A stretch of DNA of 64,000 bases from Chelydra serpentina (GCA_037349315.1 JBAIAC010000033.1:25314001-25378000); one strand, 5' to 3'. Positions 35,833 to 48,600 are shown, counted from the stretch's first letter. Notes: generated by a model from the letters alone, not told the origin. Made by a program: numbers and translations.

Positions 35833-37295
35833 CAGGAATAGATAACTGTCCCTTTTGGTTTGGCACCGTTACTTCGAGCTGGGCGTGTTGTACAACATGA
35901 GCCAAAGAGGGGGGTGTGGCTCTCTTCGTTGCAGCTAGTTTGAAAGGAAGGAGGCTGCCCACCCTGACACTGGATGGAATACAGTGTCTCCGTCTTGTGT
36001 ACAAGCCCTGGGCTGGGGTTGAGATGGGAACAGCACATGTGTATTGCATCTCCTGTTGCACAGCGGAGTCCCGCTGGGAGCTGTGGAGGTTCCTCACCAG
36101 CACTGGAGTCTTTGTGTTTGGTGACTTCAACATTCGCGTGGATGAGGGAGCTTTGGAAACAGCCCACGATTTCCTGGCTGCCCAGGGTGACCATGGGCCT
36201 GTCCCATGTAATGGTTGGCTCAACTCAGAGAGCTGGGCACTCTCTTGGTCTAGTGTTTGGGAAATCTGGAAATTATTCCCTTGTCCTAGACTTACTGTGG
36301 CCGCCTTTGATTTCAGGTTTGAACTCATTTCTCCAGTTAGGTCAAGGGACCTGTTTTGAGGGTCCTGTTTCCAAAACATTAGGAAGCCCTGTTAAACCTT
36401 CCAGCACCTGAGTGGAGGGGGTGGGTCTATTTTCCTCCTTCCCAGAAAGTTGCCTTTCTTACACTGCTTTAGGTGTTAGTGGTGTAATTGACTTAGACTG
36501 GGGAGATCAGGAGCCCCAAATCTAGGTTTTAGCAGGTAAGTGTAGGAGCCACTAGATTTCAGATAGTGCCAGATAAATTCAGCCCTGCTGGGACTCCACT
36601 GTAATCAGCACAGTGGAGAATCTGTTGAGGATTTGGAGTCTGAAACGGGTTTAGTTGTTTTTTTTTAAAAAGGTGATTCAGTTCACTTTTAAGGACAGGC
36701 TAGGTTTGTAGAATGTGTGTGTGTGATTTGGAGCCAGGGAAAAACTCAGGGTAAGGAGGAATTGATTCTCTAGTGAGCTGTGATTTAACCTGAAGACTTG
36801 GTAGGGGGCTGGCGTGAGTGTTGTTTAGCCTCTGATGAGGCGTGTGTCACAACGGCTATTCTTTCTGCACAATTTCCTTCTCAGCATTTTTGGTGCCAGG
36901 CTGGATATCACTAAAGCACACTGAAGTACAGCCTGGCAATAGGAGTGCTTGCCACCTGGACCCCAGCCCCGGGAGCGGATGCATTAGCATAGTTGAAATT
37001 TGTAGGAATCTTGCAATCTAATGTCAGGTGTCGCCGGCAAAGGGGAACTGGACCTGGGGAGTGCACAGAGGAACAGAGGCCAGGGTAGTGCAAAATGTTA
37101 TGTATTGGCAAGTAAATAGGAAAGGAGAGCTGTTAAGTGGTGCTAGGTCTCAAATTGAAATTTTGTAATGATTTTTTTAAAGCTTAATGCATACATTTTC
37201 TGTTTGTTTAACATGTGCTTAAATAGGCTGTTTTGTTTCTTTTTAAATCTACAGCCATTTTTTTCCAAAGTGGCCACTGCCTCCATTTTTGGATG

Positions 37296-37383
37296 AAGCT
37301 ACAAAGGGTCCTGTTGCACCTTATAGACTAACAGATGTATTGGAGCATAAGCTTTCATGGGTGAATATCCACTTGGTCGGATG
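37296..37383 (-). mobile_element. Penelope-like retroelement fragment, single copy
   Basis: This 88-bp segment is clearly related to one arm and the centre of 16775-16971 (shared CCTTATAGACTAACAGA and GCATAAGCTTTC). It is flanked by an exact 12-bp duplication CATTTTTGGATG (37284-37295 and 37384-37395). The hairpin is decayed (ATGGGTGAATATCCAC). Non-coding, 5'-truncated. Confidence 0.65.
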
Positions 37384-37417
37384 CATTTTTGGATGCTTAC
37401 CTTGAAAAACCTTAAAA

Positions 37418-37505
37418 GGCCTGATTTTCACAGGCGTGGAGCACCCACAGCTCTCGGTGGCTTTAGTTGGAGGTCTTGGTGTTCAGCACTTCTGCAAATC
37501 AGGCC
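37418..37505. mobile_element. Palindromic MITE, inner part only
   Basis: GGCCTGATTTTCACAGGCGT at the left pairs with GCAAATCAGGCC at the right, and GGAGCACCCACAG pairs loosely with TTGGTGTTCAGCAC. It is the same family as 40007-40196 and lies 22 bp after the Penelope-like fragment. Confidence 0.6.
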
Positions 37506-38334
37506 TTTAGGCGTCTCAAGATGAACACCCAGAGACTGCGTTACCATCATTAGGGGACCCCTTAGAAAATTCAGGCCTTCACCTCTTGGGGAAGATAATT
37601 TGGGGGTATGTTTTCAGGTTGTGTGAGACCCCAGTTCCCTTTCTGTTGGCACAATGTGTGTCCGTAACTGGACTGCAGGGCCAAACCTGATTACATGCCT
37701 TACTGGTTTCCTGATTTGTGCCCATGATCAGGCAGCGAACTGGTCAAATTCTCATCTTTGCATCTGCAATCCAACTGTCAGCACACAGTGCAAGTGCACA
37801 TGGGGAGCCATGGGGCTGGACACACACCCCTTATTGTTTCAATATCGTTTTGACATCCTCAGACGGCAGGCACTAAAGCAGAAATATGATGACTGTATTT
37901 CTCGTTATGGACATGGCAACATGCTGGCTCTAGTGCTCGCTGAGGCTTCTCTAGAGGGCAGTGACTGGACTCGTGAACGGTGATGTCATGGCTTTGTGAT
38001 ATGGGAACTGGAAATAAGAAAGAGTTGGCTGTGTGGGGAAGAAATTGAGAGGGGACAAGGGGTGATGTATAGAAAGAAAAGGGCTAATGTGGAGATGGAA
38101 TGGGGACACAGACCATTTATACTAGATGTCTTTCTGAGGTCTATACGTATCATTCCTGAAGAGTTATCCCAGTGACCATGGGCACCTAACGACATTGGTC
38201 AAAGAGCATAGTCCCATTGTGTTAGGTGCTTACAAAAGAATGTCTTTGTCCCAGAGACTTCACTGTCCACTGCTGAGTCTTCATCACCTTCGCCACTAGC
38301 AAACCACCCTCGCCTCTGCTCATGATATTCCCAT

Positions 38335-39200
38335 AAGACAGGAACATCAGAATCACCCAACTGGATTAGACCTGTGGTCCATCAAGCCCAGTGTCCAGTC
38401 TCTAACAGCAGCCAAGACCAGATGCTTCCTAGGAAGGTGCAGGACATCCTGCAGCAGGTGGTTAGGGGATAAACTGCTCCCTCCGCCTCTTCTTTTTGTC
38501 AGTTTGTTGCTATAACTCTGGAGATTCATACTATCCGTAAAAATGCCTGATCCTCTTCTGAATCCTGCTAAGCTGTTGGCCTCATTAATATCTTCTGGCA
38601 ATGAGTCCTCCAGGCAAGTGGGGTATTGTGTGAAGAAGTATTACCTGTTATAAGTTTTGATTTTGCCACCTTTCAATTCCATTGAATGTCCCCTTGCTCT
38701 TGTGTTCTGAGACGGGAAACAGAAGTTCTTCTCTAGACTATTCAGTATTCTGTGGGCTTTACTATGTCCCCTCCTATTCCTCTCCTCTCCAAGGCAGACA
38801 GTCTCAATCTTTTCAATCTCTCTTCACAGGAGAGATCTTCACTATGCCACAATTCGTTCTCATTGCCTTTGAATCCCCTCTATTTCCTTTCTGAGATGGG
38901 GGTCACCAGACTCCACGCAGAATTCCAGGTGGCAGCTTATAGCAATTGATATAATGGCGCTATAATCTTTTCCATATTATTCTCCAACCTATTCTTTATG
39001 GTTGCTAACATTTTTGACCACTGTCTCACATGGGGCAGATGCCTTCATGGAGTTGTCCCCTGGGTATTCATTTTGATGACCAGGTCCTTTTTTCTGTACA
39101 GTCCACTGAAGTATTTGAGTTGTTCAAATTAGTCCCTCCAATGTGCAGTCGTTTGCAGTTGTCAATGCTGAATTTCATCTCTGTATCATGGACTCCGTGC
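38335..39200 (-). mobile_element. Older CR1-type LINE fragment, minus strand
   Basis: CCCAACTGGATTAGACCTGTGG, TCTTCTGAATCCTGCTAAGC and TTCAATTCCATTGAATGTCC match the general order of CR1 minus-strand text but with much more divergence than 32987-33480. The segment after about 38900 (CACCAGACTCCACGCAGAAT onward) resembles a more 5' CR1/L3 part. Boundaries are approximate. Confidence 0.65.
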
Positions 39201-39944
39201 TACATTGTTTTGACCCACGCGATGCGATTCTTACCAGGATTGGGCTCCAGTGAACCCATGTGCCATACTTACCAGTATAGCTTTGCACCCAGCCACACAT
39301 CGGCAGCATTTATTACCCGATACCCAACCTTACAGAACTATGTGTAAACAACTGCATAATGGTGAATCTATTTCCCCAGGCTTATTGTAAAGCAGGGCTG
39401 CAGGCCATGTTCTGCTTGTAAATATGGAGAGGACAATGTTTTCATCTTTCTCTTGAAAACGGCATTTTCCAAAGTTTCCATGCCTGTGTATGAGCAAATG
39501 AGGCTTTAATTGGTGGGTTCTCCATTTCCTCTTCATGCCTGCTTGAATTTGAGTCCGTTGTAATTGGTCGTGTCACTGGAAATTAGAGCGGATCGTGTGA
39601 TTTCCTGCTCAGATTTCCATTTATCGTATTTGGTGTGTGTCTTTCTCTGTCTCAGCACACATGGGAGGGGTAGCTCTGCACACAACTACCTCTCTGCAGA
39701 CCTACCTGTTTTCGCAGAGTGGCTTTCCTAGAGGACATGTAGCTGGGGAAATCTCAGCCAGGCAATCTGAGAGGCCAGTGAAGATCTGAGCAGTGCAGTG
39801 GGAGCTGCTCTCTCCACGCAGGTGGGGAAGCTCATCTGCCCTGTGGATAAACATCTCTGTGGATGATGATGGCAACGGTGATCAAACCTGGCACCTCCAC
39901 ACAGCTTCTCCTCTTCAAAGTGCTTGCGACACTCACCAGCTAAT

Positions 39945-40305
39945 CCACACAATGCCACCGTGAAGCAGTGCTTACCCCCATTTTACAGAGATGCCGAAGT
40001 CTCTTATCTTGGGTGCCCAACTTCGGATAATGAGGGCTTGTTTTTTAGGGGCACTGAGCATCTGCCGCCGGCACTGAAGCGTGTGGGAGCTGGGTGTGCT
40101 CAGCACTTCTGAAAATCAGGCCATCGCTGTCTCAGATTTGGGCAACCAAAAGCCAGGGACTCGAAATTAGAAGCCACTGTTGAAAATCTGGCCCCAAGTA
40201 ACTTGCCCCAGGCAACAGAGAGAATCAGTGGCAGAGCCAGGATTAGACCTTGGGAGTTCCTGGCACCTGGTCTGGCACCGAGACCACTAGACTGTGCCTC
40301 TCAGT
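39945..40305 (-). mobile_element. MIR relic split by a palindromic MITE
   Basis: The left part (CAATGCCACCGTGAAGCAGT, CCCCCATTTTACAGAGATG) and right part (AAGTAACTTGCCCCAGGC, CAGTGGCAGAGCCAGGATTA, CACTAGACTGTGCCTCTC) are one MIR in reverse orientation, interrupted by 40007-40196. Confidence 0.75.
40007..40196. mobile_element. Palindromic MITE inside a MIR
   Basis: This segment carries TTGGGTGCCCAACTTCGGAT, GCACTGAGCATC, GCTCAGCACTTCTGAAAATC and GAAAATCTGGCC. These are parts of a long old palindromic element (outer arms like GGTGCCCAA, inner arms like TGCTCAGCACTTCTGAAAA) also seen at 37418-37505 and 48302-48503. Confidence 0.6.
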
Positions 40306-41929
40306 AGAACATACGGGGCTTCTGTCTTTTCCAGAAGTCTTTGGCATACCCAGCGGGACCTTCTAGGGGGACAGCAATCACCAGCGGCCACGAAATCTCA
40401 AAAACCTCGCGGGATCTCACACCACAGCCACCCTCTCCCTCTGCTTGCGACAGCAACTGTAAGGAGAGAGGAGAAAGGATGCAAACCCACGTGCCTCTGT
40501 CTGGGCCACTCTGTCTTTCCACCCCAAGAACCTCCTCAGAAGAACCATCCCCAGGGACTATGGTGCCTCTTGTTTGAAAAGCCTGCAGTGGGTGCGGAGG
40601 GAGCAGAGAACACACCATGGACAGCGACTTGCAGCAGGAGGCTCCGCTCCCTTCCACCCATCTGCAGGCAGAGTCCCTGATTCCTGTCCTAAGAACCCTG
40701 CCTCTCCCTGGGGACAGGCTGTTTCCAGACCAAGCCTGCCCCTGTCCTTTTAGGCTCCTTACAGCCCCTCATTGTATTCTCCAGCGCAGCAGCCCCCTAT
40801 TCCCCTGGCCTGCCGCCCCATCCCCTGGCCGCAGTAGGGCGAAGGGAGAAGGTGCAGGGAAGGCAGTGTGGGGAGCTGGTGTCTTGTCTGCCTCTTGCGC
40901 TGCCCTCTCTTTGAGGTCACCACGAACAGCTGCTGGGATGAGCTGAGCTAGAGCCAGGAGTGATTCTGCTGCCTTCCAACCTCCCCAGCTGCTTAGACAT
41001 TAACCCTTTGTTGCCTGCCTCCTAGTCTGATGTTTCCCAGGAGTGTGATTTTTCCCCCCCCTCCCCCAACCCTCCCAGGCAAGGCTGATCTGTTGGCAGG
41101 AGGCTACCTCCTTTTTGCTACACGTGGGCTTCTTCTGCCAAATGCTTGAAAAGAGATACGGACATCAGATCAAAAGCTGCTTGTTCCCAGGGCTTCAGGG
41201 AAAGAGGAGCTTTGCTTCAGTAGCATTCCTTTTGATGCGTGTGTGAGCTATACGGTCTGGGCAAAGCGAGGGAAACAGACTCCTCTAACACTCAGTGACT
41301 GCAGCTGTTTTTATTTTTGATACCTCTCGGTCGCACCTCCTGGTGACTCAGTCTCCCCTGGAATCAGTACTGACCCCAAAGCCCCAGCATGGGCCCAAGG
41401 GGGTGCTGTGCTGCAGGGAGTCAGCTGATCCCAGAGCCACAATGCAGCTGTAAGGGGTATGGTGCTGCTGGAGATGCCGGCTTTCAGATGAGATGGAAAA
41501 CTGACATCCTGACCACCTGTGCTCATTAAAGAGCCCAGGGCACTTCCCCTAAGAATTGGGATGTTCGACTCCAGTGATCTGGCCAAGTTCCAATTTGGGA
41601 AATCACCTTCTTCCCTAAATTTCACCCTGTAGTTTCAATCAGACATAGTATTCTTCACTTCCCATCCTAAACTGTTGTCCAGTGTTGTTGAACAGCTGCT
41701 GCGTCCCACCCCAGACGTGGCTGCATTTCAGTAATGTGCAAAGTGATACTTCCATATATCCTGTGTTTGTAAAGTGCGGTTGGGTCCTCCTGGAGGAGAG
41801 GGGTTAGAGAAGTGTTAGGTCATCATTATTGAATAGCTAAGTAGTGTTCTGGTAATAGGGGACAGGGTGAGGCATGTCTGTGTGGTTGCTGAATCAATGT
41901 GAAGATCAGAGGGAGGAGGGGATGCCGGA
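40306..41929. other. Intergenic, no gene recognised
   Basis: Nothing beyond a T/C run (41051-41070) was recognised. Confidence 0.55.
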
Positions 41930-42690
41930 TCTTATAAGGACGGAGCAGATATTGGTGTCCTTACCTTAGACCATCCCGTGCTTTGCCATCCTTGCCTGTC
42001 AACTTCCCTTCTCTCCAAATCTTCCCATTTCATGTTGAGGTGCTTGATGTCATTCAGAACTGTTCGTTTCCATGTTATTCGTGGTCTTCCTCTCTTTTTC
42101 ATAGGTCTTCCATTCAAGGGCGGTATTTGGTAAGCGGTCTTTTCCCATTCTCAGCACATATTCCAGCCACTGATGTCTTCTTTTGTAGATTATTTGTGAG
42201 CGGGTGCCTTGTCCAGTCATTTTTCTGACTTCTTCATTCGTCTTCCTATCTCTATATGTTATTCCCAATATTCTTCTCAGACATTTGTGATGAAATGCAT
42301 CCAGCTTTTGCATATCTTTCTTGGTAATTTGCCATGTCTCACTGCTATACGTTGTGATGGCAATAACAATTGCTTTGTACACGTTCAGTTTTGTCTTGAG
42401 GGAGATGTTTTTGAGTCTTCCAAATGCAGCATTTGCCTTCCCAATTCTTCTTATTTCCTCTGAACTAGTACCATCTTGGCTGATTGTACTTCCAAGATAC
42501 GCAAAATTGTCCACCTTCTCCAGTTTCTCTTCTTCAGTTTTGATTTCTGTCCCTGTAGTCCCCATTAACATGACTTTACATTTCTTTGCATTGCATCTCA
42601 AACCTATCTTCTCCATTACTTCTTTTGCTTGGTTTGTGCATTTCCATAGTCCGTTGGCATCATCATTGATATATTTGTGTGCTAACCCTT
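41930..42690 (-). mobile_element. RTE-like non-LTR retrotransposon remnant (3' part of reverse transcriptase)
   Basis: A minus-strand frame of 188 codons (42616-42050) contains FAYLGSTISQDG, an AFGRLKNISLKTKLNVYKAI segment, SETWQITKKDMQKLDAFH and CLRRILGITYRDR, a run of motifs typical of the thumb/C-terminal region of RTE-type non-LTR reverse transcriptases. A shifted frame (42117-41932) continues with GRPRITWKRTVLND, showing one frameshift. Upstream, INDD at about 42670-42660 sits where the catalytic FADD box is expected, so the catalytic site is altered. The element is 5'-truncated and inactive. The clade call (RTE or RTE-X) is tentative. Confidence 0.8.
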
Positions 42691-42823
42691 TAAGATCAAA
42701 GCCTCTCGGGAGATTGCGACTGTAATTTTTCCCTCACCTGGGAGAGGTGTGGTGCATAGTAATGATTAGGCGGAGGCACCAGGAGTAATAACCTTTATCT
42801 AACAACCACCGTGGTGGAGGAAA

Positions 42824-42947
42824 TAGGGTGACCAGATGTCCCAATTTTATAGGGAAAGGCCTGCTATTCAGGGCTTTGTTTTATATAGGTGTCTATTACC
42901 TCCCACCTCCTGTGTCAATTTTTCACACTTGCTATCTGGTCACCCTA
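42824..42947 (+). mobile_element. Non-autonomous hAT-type MITE, copy 3
   Basis: The ends are TAGGGTGACCAG and CTGGTCACCCTA, perfect 12-bp inverted repeats. They are flanked by an exact 8-bp duplication GGAGGAAA at 42816-42823 and 42948-42955. The interior is more diverged than copy 1 (CCAATTTTATAGGGAAAGG). Confidence 0.9.
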
Positions 42948-45559
42948 GGAGGAAAGATTACGTCACGGAGAAGAGGGGACAGCCAGAGTGTATGACATTA
43001 AAGGAAACTATGTAATCAAAATGAGAGAGGCAAATGCTCATGATACAGCCCGTTTTCTGGTGTCCAAGACCTGACAGTTCAGAGAACAATGATGGGACAC
43101 AGAGCTTTTCACCTCTAATCAGTTCCAATCCAGCCTAGTTTAGCAGTGACTGAAATCTTTACCGCACAATGCCACTTGGATGGCTTGTCTGGAATGAGTA
43201 CTTGGTGTCTGGCTGTCCCCTGGCAGACAGGTGTCTGTGCAAGTCCAGCTTCTTGCATAGAGAGTTTATGGTATCTCCTGCTGTGGCCATGGTGGAGGTA
43301 AAGAAGATGAGTCCCGCCCCGGCATGGTGGCCTGGAAGTCCTGGTCAGCAGGACTGTTCTGAGTGGTTAGCAGCCTTTTGCTTCCAGGTTGTCTGTGCTT
43401 GGTTACACACTTGACTCTTTCTCAGATTATAGCTGGGGGCCACACCAGATAGTCTGGGGCTAGATTGGCTGCTTCCGTGAGGGTGGATGTGTGTCTGAGA
43501 AGGATAAATGCAAGTTCCTACGGGACTCGATTTTAGGCCTGAGTGGCTCACTGAGGTTCTGGTGGCACTTGGTCAACATCGGGCAAAACCCTACAGTTTG
43601 AACCCATCTCCCTCTTGGCTGAGAATCTCATGGGGAGTCACTGACTTCATTCTTCCTGGAGACTCTCAACACATGCCTTAGGGAGTGCAAGATGCCAGCA
43701 TGTCTTAAAGCAATGACTGCAAGGCTGTGCTCAAGAGATCACCTCTTCATTCTGACAGTCGAATCAGTGTTTGCCCTGTCCCTTGGCTCAGGGAGAAGTA
43801 CGGGGTGTAAGCCATGCCGACAATCACTGCCGTTCTCAGATCTTCTCGACTCCCTTTTTGGTCTGGTTTCGGGCCTGTGTGTTATGGAGACTGCATTGGC
43901 TTTGTTGGGTGATGACTTCTGTCTGGTGAAGGACACCCACCAAGTGTCCATGGTCATTCCTTTAACTGTCTGCAACCTTGGGGACACTGACTGAGTTACT
44001 GACCAGGTCCTGGCAGAGACACACAGAGAGCCATGGTCTCTCACCTGCCCCAGATGCCTCCTGGGAGGTGCTGCAGGAATTTTTCTTGTTCCATGTGTTT
44101 ATTGAGGCCTGTAGGGGAGACAGTGATGTGATGTGAATCGCAGCGGAGCCTTGCACAGAGTTCTTATGTCTCTGTTTTGCGGGCACTTCTGAAACAGAGA
44201 ACAGAGGGATTACGCCACACACACCTGCTAAAAATCCCTGGCTCCTGGCAAAGGGGGGTGCTCCTGCTTCCCCAGTTATGTTTCTTCCCCTGCTCGAAAT
44301 ATATTTCCGAGTGGCAGTTTTATCTGTTAGCTGCAGAGGAAGCCAGGGCTTGGCACAGAATCCTCTCATTAGCTGCTGAAGCAGGGCCCTACTGGCAGGG
44401 CAATGGCAGGACAGAGAGCGGGTGTCTCCGCTTGGAGGGACCCTGCACTAGAGGGCAGGCCCTACGCGCTCACTCAGAACCGCTCCGCCTTTGAAGCAAG
44501 AGACCTGAGACCTTCCAAACTTTCCACAGTTCTAAAACTCTCCTTTGCAGGAACCCATTAGTAGGGATCTGGGGATTTCTGCAGCCATATGAGCGTGTTG
44601 ACAGTGAGCTTTAGGGAAAGTGGGAGCTGCAGTAACTTTATCAATTCATTATAGAGGAATTGAAAACCTCTGCATATAGATTTACACTCCATTATCATGC
44701 TAACTCAGATAGCAGCCCTACTTTCCAGGCACAGAACATCCTGGCTGCAGCTCGGGCTTGAATTGTAACAGCCACGAGACAATAGCCAGGAGCTGCTTTG
44801 GAAAATGTAGGACAGCGGGCGAACGTGCTGAGAGCCTGGGCTGCTTGCAGTCGTCATGTGGAGCGTGTGTGGCAGGGGAAAGGGGCAGGTCTGATTCCTA
44901 CCCGCTGCCCGGGGCTGCAGGGGGTGGGTTCACAGGCCTGCGGCTGCCTTCACTGATGCTCTGCTGAGTTCACATCTGCTCACGGTGAACCTGGACACAA
45001 GTGATGGAGATAGATTTCTGTTAAACTCCCCCAAGTAAGGGAGAAGTTATGGCTGTGGCAGTGTGCTGTTGAGACTTGGCCCTGTTCGCAGGTTGAAGGG
45101 GGTGAAGCACAGATCCCGTAGCTCGGCAGTATACATGCTTGCTTGCTTTCCCTCCCACAGTTCAATCACTTTGGGGTACTATACTTTTAGAGGCGGTGCA
45201 CGGGTGGAGGTGTTGGGGCAGGGGCATAGGGAAGAACCATTTTCTCTGACCCACTCTTTCCACCAGCAGGCTCCCACTCATCCCCATATGGCACCAGTCC
45301 CCTCCCCTCTTCCAACCCTCTCCGTTTAAGACAGAAAAAGCTCACTATTAAGGATTCTACACCCAGCCCCTTCAGTTATGAGCTGGGGAAGATCCCTGTA
45401 TGCACTTCTGAGTCCCCTGCCAGAAGCAGGGAGAGCAAGCCCTGCCATTCCTGATATATCTAAGGAACAGTGAAGATGCAGGGGAAAAATCTTGTCCAGT
45501 CATCTTCTTGCATCACAAAGAAGCAGAAAAGGGCATAAGTCCAGTTGTTTTTTCCCCTT

Positions 45560-45815
45560 CAAGTCACTTCAGTGCTCTGTGCCTCAGTTTACCAATCTGT
45601 CAGATGGGTATGATAGATAGTCTAATAATGGGGATAGAACACATTGCAGGGGAGCTGTGTGGATCGGGTCATTACTGTCTGGAAAGTTCTTAGAGGTCCT
45701 CGGTTTGGAGGTGTTAGAGAAGGACAAAGTCGGTATTGCCACTAATGTCTGTACAGTGCCTCGGGATGGTAAACGCCGTCAGAGCTAAGAATGAGTATTA
45801 TTTATACTTGCAGCA
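45560..45815 (+). mobile_element. MIR-like relic
   Basis: AAGTCACTTCAGTGCTCTGT followed by GCCTCAGTTTACCAATCTGT is the MIR core. A tail follows with TGTACAGTGCCTCGGGATGG and GTATTATTTA. Confidence 0.75.
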
Positions 45816-47999
45816 CTATACGCCACAATAGTAGCACAGAGCCCCTCTGCAGCACACTATGGCCCAGGTTTTAAAATGATCTGTGAAAATGCACCGGCGT
45901 GACTTAAGTATGGAATTCCTGCAATTGCACAATCAGCCATGGTAATGACATTTGTTGTTATTTTGTTACCCAAGCAGCTAGTCAGAGTTTGGGACCCTGG
46001 GGTTGCTTCCACTGGAGGAGACATCGATGAGGCACTTCTTTGATGCAAGCTTTTTTATTGACCAAGAATATACAAAGTCCCATTTCCCTGAACACAGGAG
46101 CAATCAAATAATGGGAGGCAGTGTCCTTGCTCACAGGTCCAAGGTTTTTTTAGCTGGCACCTCCACTCTAAAGCTCTCTCTAGGCTTCTCCCAGGGCCAC
46201 ATCACACTTCCAGGCCGTGTCTGTCTCTGTCCTGCTTCTTCCTCACCATACCACCCCTTGGTTCAAATAATACTGAGCAAAGTCCCTCTGCCCACATTGT
46301 AAATTCCTGATCTCACTCACTTATGCCTTTGCTTTGGGCGATGATGTACGCTTAACTGCTCCTTACGGTTATCTTAAATGAAGGGCAGTGGTTAAACCTG
46401 TATTATTATTTGCATGACCGTAGTATCCATGTGTATCTATCTGTCCAGGTGCTTATATAGGCTCTCCATCACTGAAGTAGCTGAGCAAATGGTCACCCAG
46501 ACATCTAATTGGACTTTGCATGCACAAGCACTGTGAATGCCCAGGGGACTTGTGCACATAATAAAATCTGGCCCAGTGTTTTCAAAGCACTGTGCAAATA
46601 CTGGGCTAAATTCGCTTCTGCTTGAAGGCCCCAGGGGCAGGGGAGCCCTCTCAGGAGTAGAGGAGACACAACAGTGCAAGCAGCCCACATACCTGTTGTG
46701 CACAGAGCCATCTGGTGCAGCCCTAAAATGGGGGAGGAGGGGCAGCTAGGGGAGGGGACAGAGCCAAGGAAGGCCCCTGGCAGAGGTGCTCACTAGGTCG
46801 ATTTGCTGGGCTTCCTCTGTTGGTGGGATTCTACTGGAGCCCCTCCCCTGGCTGGACACTACTTGCCCTCCTGTAGGGGTGAATCCGCCTCTGGTGCAGC
46901 TACGCACGTGGGCACAAGGAGTGTACATTGCAGCCCTCGTGGGCCCAGCAGTGAATCAAGCCCACTAGCTAACACATACGAGCCCAGCCCTGAATGCCTT
47001 CCTCAGCTTTGACTCCCTCCTTCCTCAGCCAAAATACCCATGAGAATTTTGCCGGGGTAGAAAGGTCAGGATTTGGCCCTGTAACTGTAGGCTCAGACAT
47101 AGAGGTCCCTATGCCCGTTAACCCCACACGCCCGCCCGCTCTTGGAGCAGCACAGCTCTGGGGAATACTAGTTACTTCCCAGGTCTGATTGCTCCTCTGC
47201 ACTCAGCAAGTGTGTATGACAGACCTGAGTGACACACCTGTCCCCTCCCTTTCTGGTCATCCTTTTGTGACAGACGCTTCTCCTCTCCACCCCAGATGCC
47301 AGGCAGCCCTGCTTCTTGGCTTCTCATGTCTCCGGCCCAGCATATAAATAGTAGATCCCCTCTTCTATCCCCTTTTGCTGTCATAATTAAGCTTATTCTG
47401 CCATATCCTCTCTTGTTCCCAAGCAGCTCTCCAAAGGGTCTTTGGAGGTTTCTCATTTGTCCTAAATCCAAGTCTCTCTCTGCTCCCAGAATGTGCGGAG
47501 GAGAATTTAAACAGGGAGCGAGGGTGTTAAAACCACAATGTTTCTCTTTAAAGCAGGTCTGCCACCGTGGGGCGAGATGCTCATGCATGAGTCACACCCA
47601 AATGCTAAACAAGACCCCAGCTCCTTGGAATACAGAGCACCGGTGGGACCTGCCAATCGATTGCCCTGGAAGTGCAGGCAGCAATAGGTGGGAAGCCCCC
47701 AGGCGCTGCTCTTGTTTTGTTTTGCATAACTATCCATGAGATCTGCCCTCAAACAAAGGGATTTGCCATCTCCTCCTGCTAGATCCTGCAGTGATGTCCT
47801 CTTGCCAGGCTGGTGACATTAGTCATTTCCATGGCAACACACTGTGATATCACAAACTCATGGCAGGGTTCAGTGGAAGGAAACCCCCTTGGTGCTAATC
47901 TGCCACCCAAAGAAGGTCGTTTGATGGAACCCACCCTTCGGGTCCCCCAACACAGCCATGTGCCTGCTGTTTGTTTAGGGCAGGGAGAGGATTTAGGGC

Positions 48000-48010
48000 A
48001 GGGAGAGGAT
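48000..48010 (+). repeat. Part of a 19-bp tandem duplication
   Basis: TTTAGGGCAGGGAGAGGAT occurs twice in a row between about 47975 and 48012. A short local duplication with no coding meaning. Confidence 0.7.
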
Positions 48011-48234
48011 TTCTTCCATGCAGCGCCAAGCATGCTGTCAGCCCTCAACAGATACATAACAAGAAGTATGAGAAGCTGCGTTCCAGAGGCTGGGAGGAAA
48101 AGAGGAGTGGCTCTCCTTAAAAATATTGACAGATGTAACGAATAACACAATGACATCGCCTATCTCTAACCTCTTCCATATCTGGATCTCAAAGCTTTTC
48201 CCACACAGGAATGAACAAACCCTCTCGCCTCTCT

Positions 48235-48600
48235 GAGGTGAGTCAGGATCATTATCCCCTTTTACTGATGGGGAAACTGAGGCACAGAGGGACTCTGAGC
48301 AAAACTTTCAATCCTGGGTGCCTGAAGTTCGGCACCTCAGTTTGTACTGAGGGGCTGAAATAAGTGACCGGCTTTGCAGCGGTGTTGAGTCCTGACAGCT
48401 CCCACTGAGGCCAATGAGAATCGGGCCACTTTTATTTAGCTGCCTAACTATGGATTTAGGGGTCTATCTTTAGGTACCCAAGTCTGAACATTTTGGCTTG
48501 AGTATCTTGCTCATGGCCACACAGAGAGTCGGGGACAGAGGAAGAGCTCAGTTCTCCCAACTTTCAGCCTTAGCTCCGAGACCATCCTTCCTCCCAATCA
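48235..48600 (-). mobile_element. MIR relic split by a palindromic MITE
   Basis: TTTTACTGATGGGGAAACTG and AGGCACAGAGGGACTC on the left, and TCTTGCTCATGGCCACACAG and CAGTTCTCCCAACTTTC on the right, are one reverse-oriented MIR interrupted by 48302-48503, as in the copy at 39945-40305. Confidence 0.75.
48302..48503. mobile_element. Palindromic MITE inside a MIR
   Basis: Left arm ACTTTCAATCCTGGGTGCCT mirrors right arm GGTACCCAAGTCTGAACATT. Inner parts include GGCACCTCAGTTTGTACTGA and CAATGAGAATCGGGCCAC. It is a diverged full-length hairpin element of the family at 40007-40196. Confidence 0.6.

Larger units (their letters stand above)
33481..37283. other. Intergenic, no gene recognised
   Basis: It includes a low-complexity stretch (34720-34925) and a CR1 relic (35783-35832). 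No coding exon was recognised. Confidence 0.55.
42956..48234. other. Intergenic, no gene recognised
   Basis: It contains a MIR-like relic (45560-45815), a weak CTCF-like match at 44444-44461, and the short tandem duplication near 47975-48012. No exon was recognised. Confidence 0.55.
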
